A DNA stretch of 12,761 nt from UBA1422 sp041752735 (GCA_041752735.1 JBGSVW010000010.1:1-12761); one strand, 5' to 3'; positions 1 to 7,450 are shown, counted from the first letter of the stretch. Notes: generated by a model from the letters alone, not told the origin. Program-made: numbers and translations.

Positions 1-108
1 GAGAATCTCAATTACATTTTTGTGGGTGTGCAGGTGATAGCTTCCCAGCTGCCATCCTTCATAGGAGATCGGCACGCCCGGGGGGAACTCAATCTTTTCA
101 ATATACAT
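1..108 (-). CDS. Cupin-type (probable AraC-family) regulator, N-terminal part, cut by window edge
   Basis: Open reading frame running off the left edge of the window on the minus strand. From Met at 108 it reads MYIEKIEFPPGVPISYEGW and continues to a HLHTHKNVIEIL stretch. The HxH...EI pattern near residues 28-36 resembles the first metal-binding motif of the small cupin domain that opens many AraC-family sensors in Firmicutes; the DNA-binding half would lie outside the window. An upstream ATG at 144 is in frame and overlaps the amidohydrolase stop (TAATG), which would suggest coupling, but it has no close ribosome binding site. The Met at 108 has GGAAGGAG 11 nt upstream, so I prefer it. As the third gene after the permease and amidohydrolase it may be their local regulator. 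The assignment to AraC rather than a plain cupin protein is inference. Confidence 0.55.
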   Translation of the reverse strand, partial: MYIEKIEFPPGVPISYEGWQLGSYHLHTHKNVIEIL

Positions 109-143
109 AGGGGAGCGCACTCCTTCCGATTTTCTTTCCCCCA

Positions 144-1817
144 TTATATGCCGAAAAGTACCTCGCCGTCAAAAATAACTGCTTCCGTTTTGATGTCTTT
201 TATTTCCAGGGGATCCACCTCAAATGGATTTTTGGAAAGAACAATCATGTTGGCCAGTTTTCCGACTTGAAGCGATCCCATCAAATCATCCCAATGCATT
301 TGTTTTGCAGCATTTAGGGTGTATCCCTTAATCAATACATCAAGTGGCAGCTCCTGTCCCGCCGGAGTCCGTTTTCCATCCGGGCAAACGGCCGGATCCA
401 GTGGGAATTCCGGGTCCATACGGGTATGGGAAACCTGAATCCCAAGAAGTGGATCGGCGCGGCGTCTTAATTCATAAAAAGTCGTCACATCACTTGAAAA
501 AGCAACCAGTGCGCCACTGTCAATAAACTCTTTGATTCGATACATGCGATGCCACCGTTCCGGTCCCAACAGGGAGATGGCTTGAGTGCCAAAATATCCA
601 CCGGCCCAATGACAGGTCCAGTTAATGGTGATGCCAAGCTTTGCGGCTCTTGGAATATCTTCTCCATCCACAAATTCACAGTGGGCAAAGATGGGTTGAA
701 TCTCCCAGCGAATTCCTTTTTCTTTGGCTTCTTTCTGCGCTGCCTCCACTGCATCACAGCCCACACGGAACGCCCTGTCTCCCACCATATGGATTTGAAG
801 ATCTATCCCTTCTGCATTGCATAGCAGGAAGCATTCTTTTAATTCCTTGGTGTCCATTTTGATTTCGCCATAATTTGTGCCTGTAGGATCATTGACCAGT
901 GGTTCCAGCAAAGCGCTGTTGCCCGATTCATTGGTACCATCTAAGAAAAGCTTCACCATATCCATTTTGATATGCTTGCTTTGATACTTGTCCCGCAGCA
1001 TTTTTAGCTCGGCTATTTTTTCCGGCAAATCCTCGATGGACCAGAATCGAACCGCACCATCATAGTAGAGATTCAATTTCCCTTGTCGATCCAGCTCAGC
1101 CATAGAAGCCAACTGCGCTTCCCCTTCCAATAGTCCTTCTCCCATGCCTGTGATGCCATGGGCTTTGGTAAATTCGAAGAACTCTTCCATCAGTTCAGGC
1201 GTCATGGTCATGGGGGCTTCCCACTCTATGGCTTCAAAGAGTTTGTCTGCAAAATGAATCCAGGCAAATTCTTTGACCCAACCTGTTGGTTCTCCGTTTT
1301 CATCCCGGACAAACATCTCAAGGCCCGGCACCGGGTCCGGTGTGTCTTTTGTCACACCCATGCATTCCAGCATTTTAGAGTTGACCCAATGGAGATGTTC
1401 CCCAAAATCCTGACAAAGACAGGGTCTGTCGGACACTGCTGTATCCAACAATTCCTTGGTTGGGCTGCCGTCGCCGAACAAGGTGGTTGGATAGTATTCA
1501 AAATATAGAAAAGGAACTTCTTCTTTGGGGTGATCCGTCGCATATTGACGAACAAAATCCAATAGTTCATCCACGTGATTTACCCATGGCAAAGTGATGT
1601 GCCAGGAGCTTTGACAAACCATCCCCGGGTGATTGTGGCTATCCACAAAACCCGGCAAAATCGTCCTGCCTTTGGCATCCAATACCTTGTCACTTTTGGG
1701 GCACTCCGCTTCGGGACCCACATAGATAATTTTATCGCCTGAGAATGCAATGGATTCTGCCCACGGGCGATCTTCATTACAAGTATATATTTTTGCGTTT
1801 TTTATTGTCGTAATCAC
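144..1817 (-). CDS. YtcJ-like metal-dependent amidohydrolase (amidohydrolase family 3)
   Basis: A 557-aa cytoplasmic hydrolase of the YtcJ/amidohydrolase-3 family, which cleave amide or C-N bonds with a metal centre in a TIM barrel; the substrate cannot be read from sequence. The N-terminal beta-sandwich is followed by PGFVDSHNH (His61 and His63, metal ligands), DGTNESG at about 293-299, QIHMVGDRA (His343), FAHCE (His379) and FSSDV (Asp443, the usual final ligand). Length and motif order are normal for the family, so it is probably active. The start is GTG at 1817, supported by AAAGGAG six bases upstream; no ATG is better placed. It lies 29 nt behind the permease and just before the cupin regulator, so the operon probably imports a small amine or amide compound and hydrolyses it. 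No signal peptide. Confidence 0.88.
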   Translation of the reverse strand: MITTIKNAKIYTCNEDRPWAESIAFSGDKIIYVGPEAECPKSDKVLDAKGRTILPGFVDSHNHPGMVCQSSWHITLPWVNHVDELLDFVRQYATDHPKEEVPFLYFEYYPTTLFGDGSPTKELLDTAVSDRPCLCQDFGEHLHWVNSKMLECMGVTKDTPDPVPGLEMFVRDENGEPTGWVKEFAWIHFADKLFEAIEWEAPMTMTPELMEEFFEFTKAHGITGMGEGLLEGEAQLASMAELDRQGKLNLYYDGAVRFWSIEDLPEKIAELKMLRDKYQSKHIKMDMVKLFLDGTNESGNSALLEPLVNDPTGTNYGEIKMDTKELKECFLLCNAEGIDLQIHMVGDRAFRVGCDAVEAAQKEAKEKGIRWEIQPIFAHCEFVDGEDIPRAAKLGITINWTCHWAGGYFGTQAISLLGPERWHRMYRIKEFIDSGALVAFSSDVTTFYELRRRADPLLGIQVSHTRMDPEFPLDPAVCPDGKRTPAGQELPLDVLIKGYTLNAAKQMHWDDLMGSLQVGKLANMIVLSKNPFEVDPLEIKDIKTEAVIFDGEVLFGI

Positions 1818-1846
1818 AATTGTCTCCTTTTGGCGTAATGCCTCCT

Positions 1847-3211
1847 TTATTCATCCTCGAGTTCTAGTTTCATTTCTGGAGGTAGCTCCCGGAAGCCCTT
1901 GGTTTTAATTGCAAGATATATCAGCCCGATTGCCAACCATGCCAATCCCAGGATTTTAGCAGTGTTGTCGATGAAGATAAAAACAACGACCAATGTGCAG
2001 GCACCAATTAAAGGAAGTACTAAATACTTGAAGAAATCGGCGCCTTTCCGTCTCTTATTGCGGATGAAATAATGTGATATGACTGAAATATTCACCATGA
2101 TAAAGCCGCTGATTGCGCCAAAGGAAACCAGCGATGCGGCACCAAGTAGGTTGTCCTGATAAAACAATGCAGTCATGGCAACAACTGTAGTCATGAAAAT
2201 ATTAATAACCGGTGTCTGAAACCTCGGCGACAACCTTCCAAATATTTTTTTGGGAAGTATGTTGTCACGACCCATACTATATAGAATTCTAGAAACCGCG
2301 GCCAATGCAGACATGGCACAGATAAAGGTTGCAAAGTTATCAACGATGAAGAAGGTATTCCCCAACCAATCCTCGCCAATTTGTGGGAACAATTCAAAGA
2401 CACCTACGGAAGGGTCTTCAATTTCTTTATACGCCAATGGCCATGCAAGCTGCATGAAATAGGAAACCGACATGAAGAGTATTCCGGCTCCGATGACAAC
2501 GCCCAGCACTGCCGGCTTCATGACTTTGTCGGGATTTTTCGTTTCTTCCACCAAGGTGGTCACCGCATCAAACCCAACAAATGAAACGCACAGCACAGCT
2601 GCTGCGCCAAAGACTTTGGCAATATCAAACGTTGAAGGATTATATATTGCTTCAGGAACCACAAGCTCCGCGGCTCCGCCCCCTCCGACCACATATTTTG
2701 CAATGACTACAATCACCAATAAAGTGAATCCGATCTGTGCGATGATGATAATGGAGTTTATGATACTGGCTGTTTTCATGCCAATAATATTGATTGCAGC
2801 ACCCAAGGCACCAACCACCACAACGATTAACCAGACTGGCAATACTGGAAAAAACTCATTGATATAAATCCCCAGCAATAAATAGCAAATCATAGGAATC
2901 AACATATAATCAAGCAACATAACCCATCCGGTCATGAAACCCAAATGCGGTTGCACCGACTTGTTGACATAAGTGTATGCAGAGCCTGCGATTGGATATG
3001 CCTTAACCATTTGCACATAGCTGAAGGCTGTAAAAAGCATAATAACAGTGGTAATGCCAATCGCTAGGGTATACATTCCTTGCGTATCCGCGGTAAAAAT
3101 TCCATAATAATTAAATACAACCGTTGGGGCAAGATATGCTAGCCCAAACATAATCAACATTGGTAAGTTTAGTGTTCTTTTCAGTTTTACGGCTTGATTC
3201 AAGTCTGTCAT
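1847..3211 (-). CDS. APC-superfamily amino acid/polyamine permease (PuuP-like)
   Basis: A 454-aa integral membrane transporter of the amino acid-polyamine-organocation superfamily. About twelve hydrophobic segments are visible. The first helix carries the GLAYLAPTVVF stretch typical of the family, and GSAYTYVNKSVQPHLGFMTGW near residues 77-97 is the conserved TM3 region, close in wording to the putrescine importer PuuP and its relatives. FVGFDAVTTLVEETKNP in the middle matches the conserved segment around TM6 and its following loop. The start at 3211 has AAGGAGG five bases upstream. It is the first gene of the permease-amidohydrolase-regulator operon, so its cargo is likely the amidohydrolase substrate or product. 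Putrescine or another amine is a guess from family resemblance; an amino acid is equally possible. Confidence 0.88.
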   Translation of the reverse strand: MTDLNQAVKLKRTLNLPMLIMFGLAYLAPTVVFNYYGIFTADTQGMYTLAIGITTVIMLFTAFSYVQMVKAYPIAGSAYTYVNKSVQPHLGFMTGWVMLLDYMLIPMICYLLLGIYINEFFPVLPVWLIVVVVGALGAAINIIGMKTASIINSIIIIAQIGFTLLVIVVIAKYVVGGGGAAELVVPEAIYNPSTFDIAKVFGAAAVLCVSFVGFDAVTTLVEETKNPDKVMKPAVLGVVIGAGILFMSVSYFMQLAWPLAYKEIEDPSVGVFELFPQIGEDWLGNTFFIVDNFATFICAMSALAAVSRILYSMGRDNILPKKIFGRLSPRFQTPVINIFMTTVVAMTALFYQDNLLGAASLVSFGAISGFIMVNISVISHYFIRNKRRKGADFFKYLVLPLIGACTLVVVFIFIDNTAKILGLAWLAIGLIYLAIKTKGFRELPPEMKLELEDE

Positions 3212-3235
3212 GTGATCCTCCTTCTTCCTTCTAAC

Positions 3236-3283
3236 AAAAAAACTGGTTTATACGCTTGGATTATATCCCGCAACCAGTTCTTT
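3236..3283 (-). terminator. Probable intrinsic terminator of the WYL-ADPRG-HAD operon
   Basis: On the minus strand, AACTGGTT (3279-3272) and AACCAGTT (3248-3241) are perfect 8-bp arms. Counting one G-T pair and flanking A-T pairs the stem reaches 12 bp, and the right arm runs into a T7 tract (3242-3236). It sits 40 bp after the HAD gene stop. The loop of 23 nt is large, but GGAT/ATCC inside it can form a small inner stem. The same arms also flank a TATAAT box, so an operator role is the alternative. Confidence 0.55.
3260..3265 (-). promoter_or_regulatory. Candidate -10 box for the permease operon
   Basis: A perfect TATAAT on the minus strand about 49 nt upstream of the permease start codon, which would give a leader of roughly 40 nt containing the AAGGAGG site. 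No convincing -35 hexamer is found 16-18 bp upstream (the 17-bp position reads AACGGA), so it would need an activator or be coincidental. The box lies inside the loop of the terminator hairpin described at this place. Confidence 0.4.
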
Positions 3284-3322
3284 CCGTTAGGATGATTCTG
3301 TTTAATATCTATGACATTGGTG

Positions 3323-4120
3323 CTAAATCGCCATCTTGGCAATCATCTCCTGCACCATCCCGTCCAGCTGGCTGCCTTCTGAATAATCTGCTGGAGTAAG
3401 GAAATCCACTCTTTCGGCCTGAAGCAGCTCATTGACTTTGTCTTTTCCGCCATCCTGATAAACTGCAATGGAGTGTCCCCCATTGATCTTCACCAGCTTC
3501 ATGCATGGCACATCGGTAAGGCCGTCGCCGATATAAATCATATTGCGAAACGGAATGGGGCGGTCTTCTTCCCGAGTAAATTTGTTCAGGTCGTTGTCGT
3601 TGGAAATGTCCAGCACCCCTTTGTTGATGCGGAACAAGAATTGGGTTTTCGTCGTATAGTTTACGGCGTTCTTAGGCCAGCAGGCAATGCCGTTGACGTT
3701 ATAATAGAACTCACAGGCAAACACTTCCCGGAATGCGCCATATATTTTTGAGCCTTCAATGATTTCTTTTAGTCCGGAAGAAATGATATAGTGTTCCACC
3801 TGAACACCCACTCGCCGTCCGAACTCGTTGATTCGGTCAAACCATCCTTCCACTCCGGGAAAAAGCTCTAAATCCTTTCCTAGGTTCACAAAGTCCTGAC
3901 GTTTGATGGGCTGATCTGAAGAATCCGCTTTTCGCAGCATCAGATACATATACGCCAGCACACTGTCCATCTTTTCGGTCTTTGCAAGATTTGTGGCTTC
4001 ACGCCAAAAATCCTCTGCACTCATGTTGACTTTGGGAATAAAGCTATACTCCTGCATGTCCTTTGTGCAAAGGGTTTTATCAAAATCGTAGAGCAACGCA
4101 ATGGTGGGTCGATCTGCCAT
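3323..4120 (-). CDS. HAD-superfamily phosphatase (phosphoserine phosphatase-like)
   Basis: A 265-aa cytoplasmic hydrolase of the haloacid dehalogenase superfamily; substrate unknown. Motif I is DFDKTL (nucleophile Asp12, acid/base Asp14), motif II is the serine of IISSG (114-115), a candidate motif III lysine is Lys158, and motif IV is GDGLTD (198-203, Asp199 and Asp203). The roughly 100-residue helical insert after motif I is typical of the C1-capped phosphoserine phosphatase-like subgroup. An in-frame ATG at 4159 would overlap the upstream gene and lacks a ribosome binding site; the ATG at 4120 follows the ADP-ribosylglycohydrolase stop by 5 nt and has AGGAG upstream, so it is preferred. 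Tight spacing means co-expression with the glycohydrolase, so it may act on a phosphorylated nucleotide or sugar; that is inference. Confidence 0.85.
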   Translation of the reverse strand: MADRPTIALLYDFDKTLCTKDMQEYSFIPKVNMSAEDFWREATNLAKTEKMDSVLAYMYLMLRKADSSDQPIKRQDFVNLGKDLELFPGVEGWFDRINEFGRRVGVQVEHYIISSGLKEIIEGSKIYGAFREVFACEFYYNVNGIACWPKNAVNYTTKTQFLFRINKGVLDISNDNDLNKFTREEDRPIPFRNMIYIGDGLTDVPCMKLVKINGGHSIAVYQDGGKDKVNELLQAERVDFLTPADYSEGSQLDGMVQEMIAKMAI

Positions 4121-4125
4121 ATATC

Positions 4126-4923
4126 TTAGTTCTCCTGATCCTTCATAAACTGCACCCATTGGTCATAAAGTGCCTTCAGTCTGTTGTCCAGATGCCCAAG
4201 GGCTTCTTTTTCGATTTCGGCAGGTACGCCGTAATAGGCCTCTGCGATGGATCCGGCAATGGCTGCCAGGGTATCGCTGTCACCGCCAAGGGAGATGGCA
4301 TTGCGTACGGCATCTTCATAATCTGTGGATTCCAAAAATGCCATAATGGATTGAGGGACTGTATCCTGACAGGTCTCATTGAATTGGTATCCATCCCGTA
4401 TTTCATCCAATGTGAAGTTCATGGGATAGTAATTTTGGTCAATATATTGCTTGATTTCTGCCTGACTTTTCCCTTCTTTAGCTAGGAAAATGGCCACGGC
4501 TGTGGCCTCAGCACCCTTCATCCCTTCAGGATGGTTGTGGCTGATTTCAGTGACCTTTGCCGACAATGCTTTAGCCTCTTCCAACGATTTAGCAACAAGT
4601 CCGCATCCGCTGACCCGCATTGCCGCACCATTGCCATAACTGTTATATGGTAGCGGGTTATCCGTGTACATCCATTGATAAAAATTGCCGCCATAGCCGC
4701 AATTCAAATAGGGTTGTCCGATTTCCTGCATATATTTGATGGCTTTACGCCCCAAGTCGGCATAATCGCCATTGCATTCCATGATGGCCTTGCCCACAGC
4801 AAGGGTCATAATGCTATCATCTGTGACAAAACACTCTTCTTTAAAAAAATCAAAATCTTTGGTTTTGATGTTGTCAAACTCAAACCGAGATCCCACGATG
4901 TCTCCGACAATCGCTCCAAGCAT
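4126..4923 (-). CDS. ADP-ribosylglycohydrolase (ARH/DraG family)
   Basis: A 265-aa all-helical enzyme of the ADP-ribosyl-glycohydrolase family, which removes ADP-ribose from modified proteins or other acceptors, or cleaves related ADP-ribose conjugates. The opening MLGAIVGDIVGSRFEF, the TDDS motif at 34-37 (Asp35 and Asp36, magnesium ligands), GNGAAMRV at 98-105, SHNHPEGMKGAEA at 128-140 and GGDSDT at 213-218 (Asp215 and Asp217, the second magnesium set) are all intact, so the enzyme is likely active. Length is normal. The start has AAAGGAG upstream and follows the WYL regulator stop by 14 nt. It is the middle gene of a regulator-glycohydrolase-phosphatase operon. No partner ADP-ribosyltransferase is visible in the window, so the target is unknown. 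Confidence 0.92.
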   Translation of the reverse strand: MLGAIVGDIVGSRFEFDNIKTKDFDFFKEECFVTDDSIMTLAVGKAIMECNGDYADLGRKAIKYMQEIGQPYLNCGYGGNFYQWMYTDNPLPYNSYGNGAAMRVSGCGLVAKSLEEAKALSAKVTEISHNHPEGMKGAEATAVAIFLAKEGKSQAEIKQYIDQNYYPMNFTLDEIRDGYQFNETCQDTVPQSIMAFLESTDYEDAVRNAISLGGDSDTLAAIAGSIAEAYYGVPAEIEKEALGHLDNRLKALYDQWVQFMKDQEN

Positions 4924-4937
4924 AATGATTCTCCTTT

Positions 4938-5921
4938 CTACTCGTACTGGGAAGTCGTCTCATCCATCAGGCATTTCATCTCATCGATGACCCATGGCGG
5001 CGAAATGACTTTGGCCTTGTTGCCAAACCCAATCAGCCATGACAAAAATGGTGGGCTGATGGCCGCACGGAAATGGACTTCGAAACGCTCTTCACCCTTG
5101 GGCACCATAATAATATCCTGTCCAAACTTGTCCATCAAAGGGCCTGCCAGCTCATTGCTGAACTCAACGCACATATCCGCCCGTTTGCCTCCGTACATGC
5201 GGAATACAGGTCGCAGTTCTTTCATCAAGTCAAAGGCGGCTTCCGGCAATTCCCGTTCCTCCGGCAATACAGAGACCGCTTGCATACGGTCCACTCTATA
5301 GTAGGCGTATTGCTTCCATTCGCTTTCGTAAACCACCAAATAGTAATTGTCGCTGTCAAATGTCAACGCAATGGGGGATTTCACGTAGAATTTCCCTTCC
5401 TTGCGAAGAACCTTATCTTTGTTCAGATTCCGGTCAAAATATTGAAAGGTGATTTTGTGATTGGTGGAAATCGCTTCGTGGATGGCATCCACGCTATAAT
5501 AAATCAGCTCGCTGTTGTTTTTGACTCGGTCATACACGTGAACCTGACGTCGTAGTAGCGATTCGTTGTGATGGCTGGTCAGGGCTGTGAGTTTTTTGAT
5601 CAGCTCCATGCTTTTTTTGTGGGTGATAAACCGGGATGCTTCCACGGTATCCACCAAAAGCTTAATCTCCGGCAGTTCAAACTCCCGGGACGCCACATAG
5701 TAATCGTGGGTCTTGCTCTTCCTTTTCTCTATATCCAGGCCATAACAGTCCCGCAAAAGCTCCAGGTCATCGTAAATGCTACGGCGCTCTGCTGCAATTC
5801 CCTGGACCTCCAGCTTCTTGATAATCTCGTTGACCGTAATGGTATGGTTCTCGTCAGTCTCCTCCAAGAGGATCCTCATAATATACAATAATTTCAACTT
5901 TTGTTTGGCTTGTTTGGGCAT
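4938..5921 (-). CDS. WYL-domain transcriptional regulator
   Basis: A 327-aa DNA-binding regulator. The N-terminal 70 residues form a winged helix-turn-helix (NEIIKKLEVQGIAAERRSIYDDLELL). The middle holds the WYL ligand-binding domain, where the eponymous triplet reads YYL (193-195, in DSDNYYLVVYE), followed by the conserved YRVDRM (208-213). The last 70 residues fit the WCX extension. The family includes PafBC and DriD, which bind nucleic-acid ligands during DNA damage, so a nucleotide or nucleic-acid signal is plausible but not shown. The frame stays open upstream to 6080, but that extension crosses the promoter region and is repeat-rich; Met at 5921 with GGCGGTG upstream is preferred. First gene of the operon with the glycohydrolase and phosphatase, and probably its regulator. 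Confidence 0.9.
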   Translation of the reverse strand: MPKQAKQKLKLLYIMRILLEETDENHTITVNEIIKKLEVQGIAAERRSIYDDLELLRDCYGLDIEKRKSKTHDYYVASREFELPEIKLLVDTVEASRFITHKKSMELIKKLTALTSHHNESLLRRQVHVYDRVKNNSELIYYSVDAIHEAISTNHKITFQYFDRNLNKDKVLRKEGKFYVKSPIALTFDSDNYYLVVYESEWKQYAYYRVDRMQAVSVLPEERELPEAAFDLMKELRPVFRMYGGKRADMCVEFSNELAGPLMDKFGQDIIMVPKGEERFEVHFRAAISPPFLSWLIGFGNKAKVISPPWVIDEMKCLMDETTSQYE

Positions 5922-5936
5922 TTCGACACCGCCTTT

Positions 5937-5969
5937 CACTGTCACCAGTGTACCATTTTTAGTATACCA
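5937..5969 (-). promoter_or_regulatory. Extended -10 promoter and operator-like repeats of the WYL operon
   Basis: On the minus strand, TGGTATACT (5969-5961) is an extended -10 box (TG-N-TATACT) with no clear -35. TGGTACACT follows 14 bp later as a near-perfect direct repeat across the likely transcription start. Next comes an inverted repeat CACTG-N4-CAGTG (5950-5937), just ahead of the Shine-Dalgarno sequence. The arrangement fits autoregulation by the WYL protein. Confidence 0.5.
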
Positions 5970-6148
5970 TAAAATGCACACTAGCTGCGAATCAAATCGT
6001 CCGGAGTGCCCAGGATGCCCGAGATTCGCGATTTTGGATAAACTTACAGCCAATGCCCGAGATATACATAGTTTATGCACTTTGCTCCGGTCTATGCAGA
6101 TTGGAATTATGACAAAATCGACTTAATTTTGAAAAAAACATAATTTTG

Positions 6149-6171
6149 GTCAACAAATCGACATTGTTGAC
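6149..6171. repeat. 8-bp inverted repeat, operator-like
   Basis: GTCAACAA (6149-6156) and TTGTTGAC (6164-6171) are perfect arms around a 7-nt spacer, total 23 bp, a geometry typical of a dimeric regulator site. The right arm overlaps a TTGACA hexamer (6167-6172) on the plus strand, although no -10 box lies 16-18 bp further on. The overlapping GACATAATGTC adds a second small symmetry. Confidence 0.5.
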
Positions 6172-6251
6172 ATAATGTCTCTCCCCAAATCCCATTCACT
6201 CTCGGCGATTCGGCACATTCGCTGTATAATTATGTACTATTTTAAGATGAG

Positions 6252-6276
6252 CCCCGAATAAGCGCATTATTCGGGG
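6252..6276. repeat. Strong hairpin, 10-bp perfect stem, no T tract
   Basis: CCCCGAATAA (6252-6261) pairs perfectly with TTATTCGGGG (6267-6276) around a 5-nt GCGCA loop. Neither strand has a T tract after the stem, so it is not an ordinary intrinsic terminator. It begins about 21 bp after the TATAAT at 6225-6230 on the plus strand, so it could sit near the 5' end of a short plus-strand transcript; this is inference. Confidence 0.6.
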
Positions 6277-6361
6277 GTTATACTGGGAAAAATTATGCAA
6301 ACAGGTCAAATTTTCAGGATTTGTCATAATTGACCTTCCAATCCCTGGTTTCATATAGGTT

Positions 6362-6387
6362 ATCCCACCACGTCACCGCGGTGGGAT
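6362..6387 (-). terminator. Hairpin downstream of the esterase gene, possible non-canonical terminator
   Basis: ATCCCACC (6362-6369) and GGTGGGAT (6380-6387) form an 8-bp stem with a 10-nt loop, about 45 bp after the esterase stop on the minus strand. There is no T tract on either side, so termination is uncertain. Confidence 0.35.
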
Positions 6388-6431
6388 GGTTGAAGTAAAT
6401 AGCATAGGAACTACTTATAGTATCATGCCTC

Positions 6432-7313
6432 TTATATGGTCATGTCTCTTTGTGCAACCAATGCACAGATTTCTCCTATCGCCCGTTTTGCCTCTTCAAT
6501 AGGCAGAATTACCCAGTCATGCTGCATCTTTTCATATTCATATCCCTTCACCGAAACCCCACCGTTTTGCTCATCATCACAAAATTCCTGGCAGTCGGGA
6601 AAAAAGATTTCTTCTGTGCCGTAAAAAACCGAAATTGCTCCCAAGCCCGACAAATCACCATACTTGGGGGAAACCATGTAGTTGTTCGCAGGAACAGCTC
6701 CCCGATATTTCTCTCCGACTTCCCGCAACGCAGTCACATCAAGGATGACATCCCGCTTTTCATATTCAGGGATTCTCTTGTTGGTCAGGGCGATGTCAAG
6801 CCAGGGTGAAAAAACAATGATCTGCTCCGGACCGGCAAGTCCTTTGTCGCGGATCAACATGGCCAGCGCCAATGCCAATCCCCCACCGGCCGAATCCCCC
6901 ATGAGTATAAATCGATGCTTTGGATATCCAATCTTTAATTTCTTGTATGCCAAAAGACTCATATCTATGGTCTGGGTCACGGTATGCTCCGGAGCAAGGG
7001 GGTAATCTATATATGTCAAGGCGCACCCGGTTTGTTTCACCAGGTTTTTCATCAGCTGAAAATGCAGTCCTGTGGCTTCCATGGAATAACCGCCACCGTG
7101 GAAATACACAATATGGGCTTTTGCCTCTGTATCCACCGGTTCAATGGTGCATACCGGGCGTTTTCGAACAAACAAAGTGGTTGTCACATATTTCTTTGGG
7201 GACATGGTTGGTATTTTATGTTTTTCAGATCTCTTTGGCTTCATGAAATTCACCCGGTTTTTAAATCGGATTGCCCCAAGCCCGCCAAAGATAGATTCAC
7301 TGATTCTGCTCAT
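6432..7313 (-). CDS. Alpha/beta-hydrolase esterase, hormone-sensitive lipase type
   Basis: A 293-aa alpha/beta-hydrolase of the bacterial hormone-sensitive lipase group (family IV), which hydrolyses short-chain carboxylic esters. The oxyanion-hole motif HGGG is at 72-75, the nucleophile elbow GDSAGG carries Ser141, the acid is probably Asp240 or a Glu of GTEEIFFPD, and the catalytic His265 is in MQHDW. DYPLAPEH near 103-110 is also characteristic of the family. Two ATG codons lie in tandem at 7316 and 7313; GAGG is three bases from the first and six from the second, so the second is preferred. No signal peptide, so cytoplasmic. It is a single gene, divergent from the flavoprotein gene. The native substrate is unknown. 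Confidence 0.9.
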   Translation of the reverse strand: MSRISESIFGGLGAIRFKNRVNFMKPKRSEKHKIPTMSPKKYVTTTLFVRKRPVCTIEPVDTEAKAHIVYFHGGGYSMEATGLHFQLMKNLVKQTGCALTYIDYPLAPEHTVTQTIDMSLLAYKKLKIGYPKHRFILMGDSAGGGLALALAMLIRDKGLAGPEQIIVFSPWLDIALTNKRIPEYEKRDVILDVTALREVGEKYRGAVPANNYMVSPKYGDLSGLGAISVFYGTEEIFFPDCQEFCDDEQNGGVSVKGYEYEKMQHDWVILPIEEAKRAIGEICALVAQRDMTI

Positions 7314-7332
7314 CATTCACCTCACTCATTAG

Positions 7333-7348
7333 AGTGTACCATTTTATA
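7333..7348 (-). promoter_or_regulatory. Candidate esterase promoter with element shared with the WYL promoter
   Basis: On the minus strand a TATAAA (7348-7343) overlaps AAAATGGTACACT (7345-7333), a 13-bp sequence also present at the WYL start region (5959-5947). In both places it directly follows a -10-like box and precedes a minus-strand gene. No clear -35 is seen here. Confidence 0.35.
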
Positions 7349-7393
7349 TCCATGCTTGATACAAAAAATAATAAAACCCCCAAGGTTGTCACA

Positions 7394-7422
7394 TTGCACC
7401 CCTTTGTGCTCCGTGATATAAT
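7394..7422 (+). promoter_or_regulatory. Promoter of the flavoprotein gene
   Basis: TTGCAC (7394-7399), 17-bp spacer, TATAAT (7417-7422) preceded by TGA, giving an extended -10. Transcription would begin near 7429, so the leader is about 22 nt and holds the AAAGGAGG site at 7436-7443. Confidence 0.7.
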
Positions 7423-7450
7423 TTTTATCAATACCAAAGGAGGTAATCAT

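Larger units (their letters stand above)
5970..6431. other. Gene-free, repeat-rich intergenic region
   Basis: No credible coding frame. It holds an 11-bp direct repeat ATGCCCGAGAT (6015-6025 and 6053-6063); CCGGAG (6001-6006) facing CTCCGG (6085-6090); an inverted pair GTCAACAA/TTGTTGAC (6149-6171) next to GACATAATGTC (6170-6180); a 12-bp TTTGTCATAATT element at 6320-6331 with an inverted copy at 6105-6116; a TATAAT at 6225-6230 on the plus strand without a clear -35; a strong hairpin at 6252-6276; and another at 6362-6387. The density of symmetric AT-rich sites suggests operators or an uncharacterised structured RNA. Confidence 0.6.

Noticed and set aside
4121..4159. Earlier ATG for the HAD phosphatase
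   Set aside because: It would overlap the end of the glycohydrolase gene and has no Shine-Dalgarno sequence; the ATG at 4120 leads straight into the DFDKTL motif.
4675..5301. 208-codon open frame on the plus strand opposite the glycohydrolase and WYL genes
   Set aside because: No ribosome binding site, no recognisable motifs, and both strands below it are accounted for by well-supported genes.
5922..6080. 53-residue N-terminal extension of the WYL regulator frame
   Set aside because: It overlaps an extended -10 promoter and repeats, has no family similarity, and Met at 5921 starts right before the helix-turn-helix with a ribosome binding site.
6252..6276. Hairpin as an intrinsic terminator
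   Set aside because: The stem is strong but no T tract follows on either strand.
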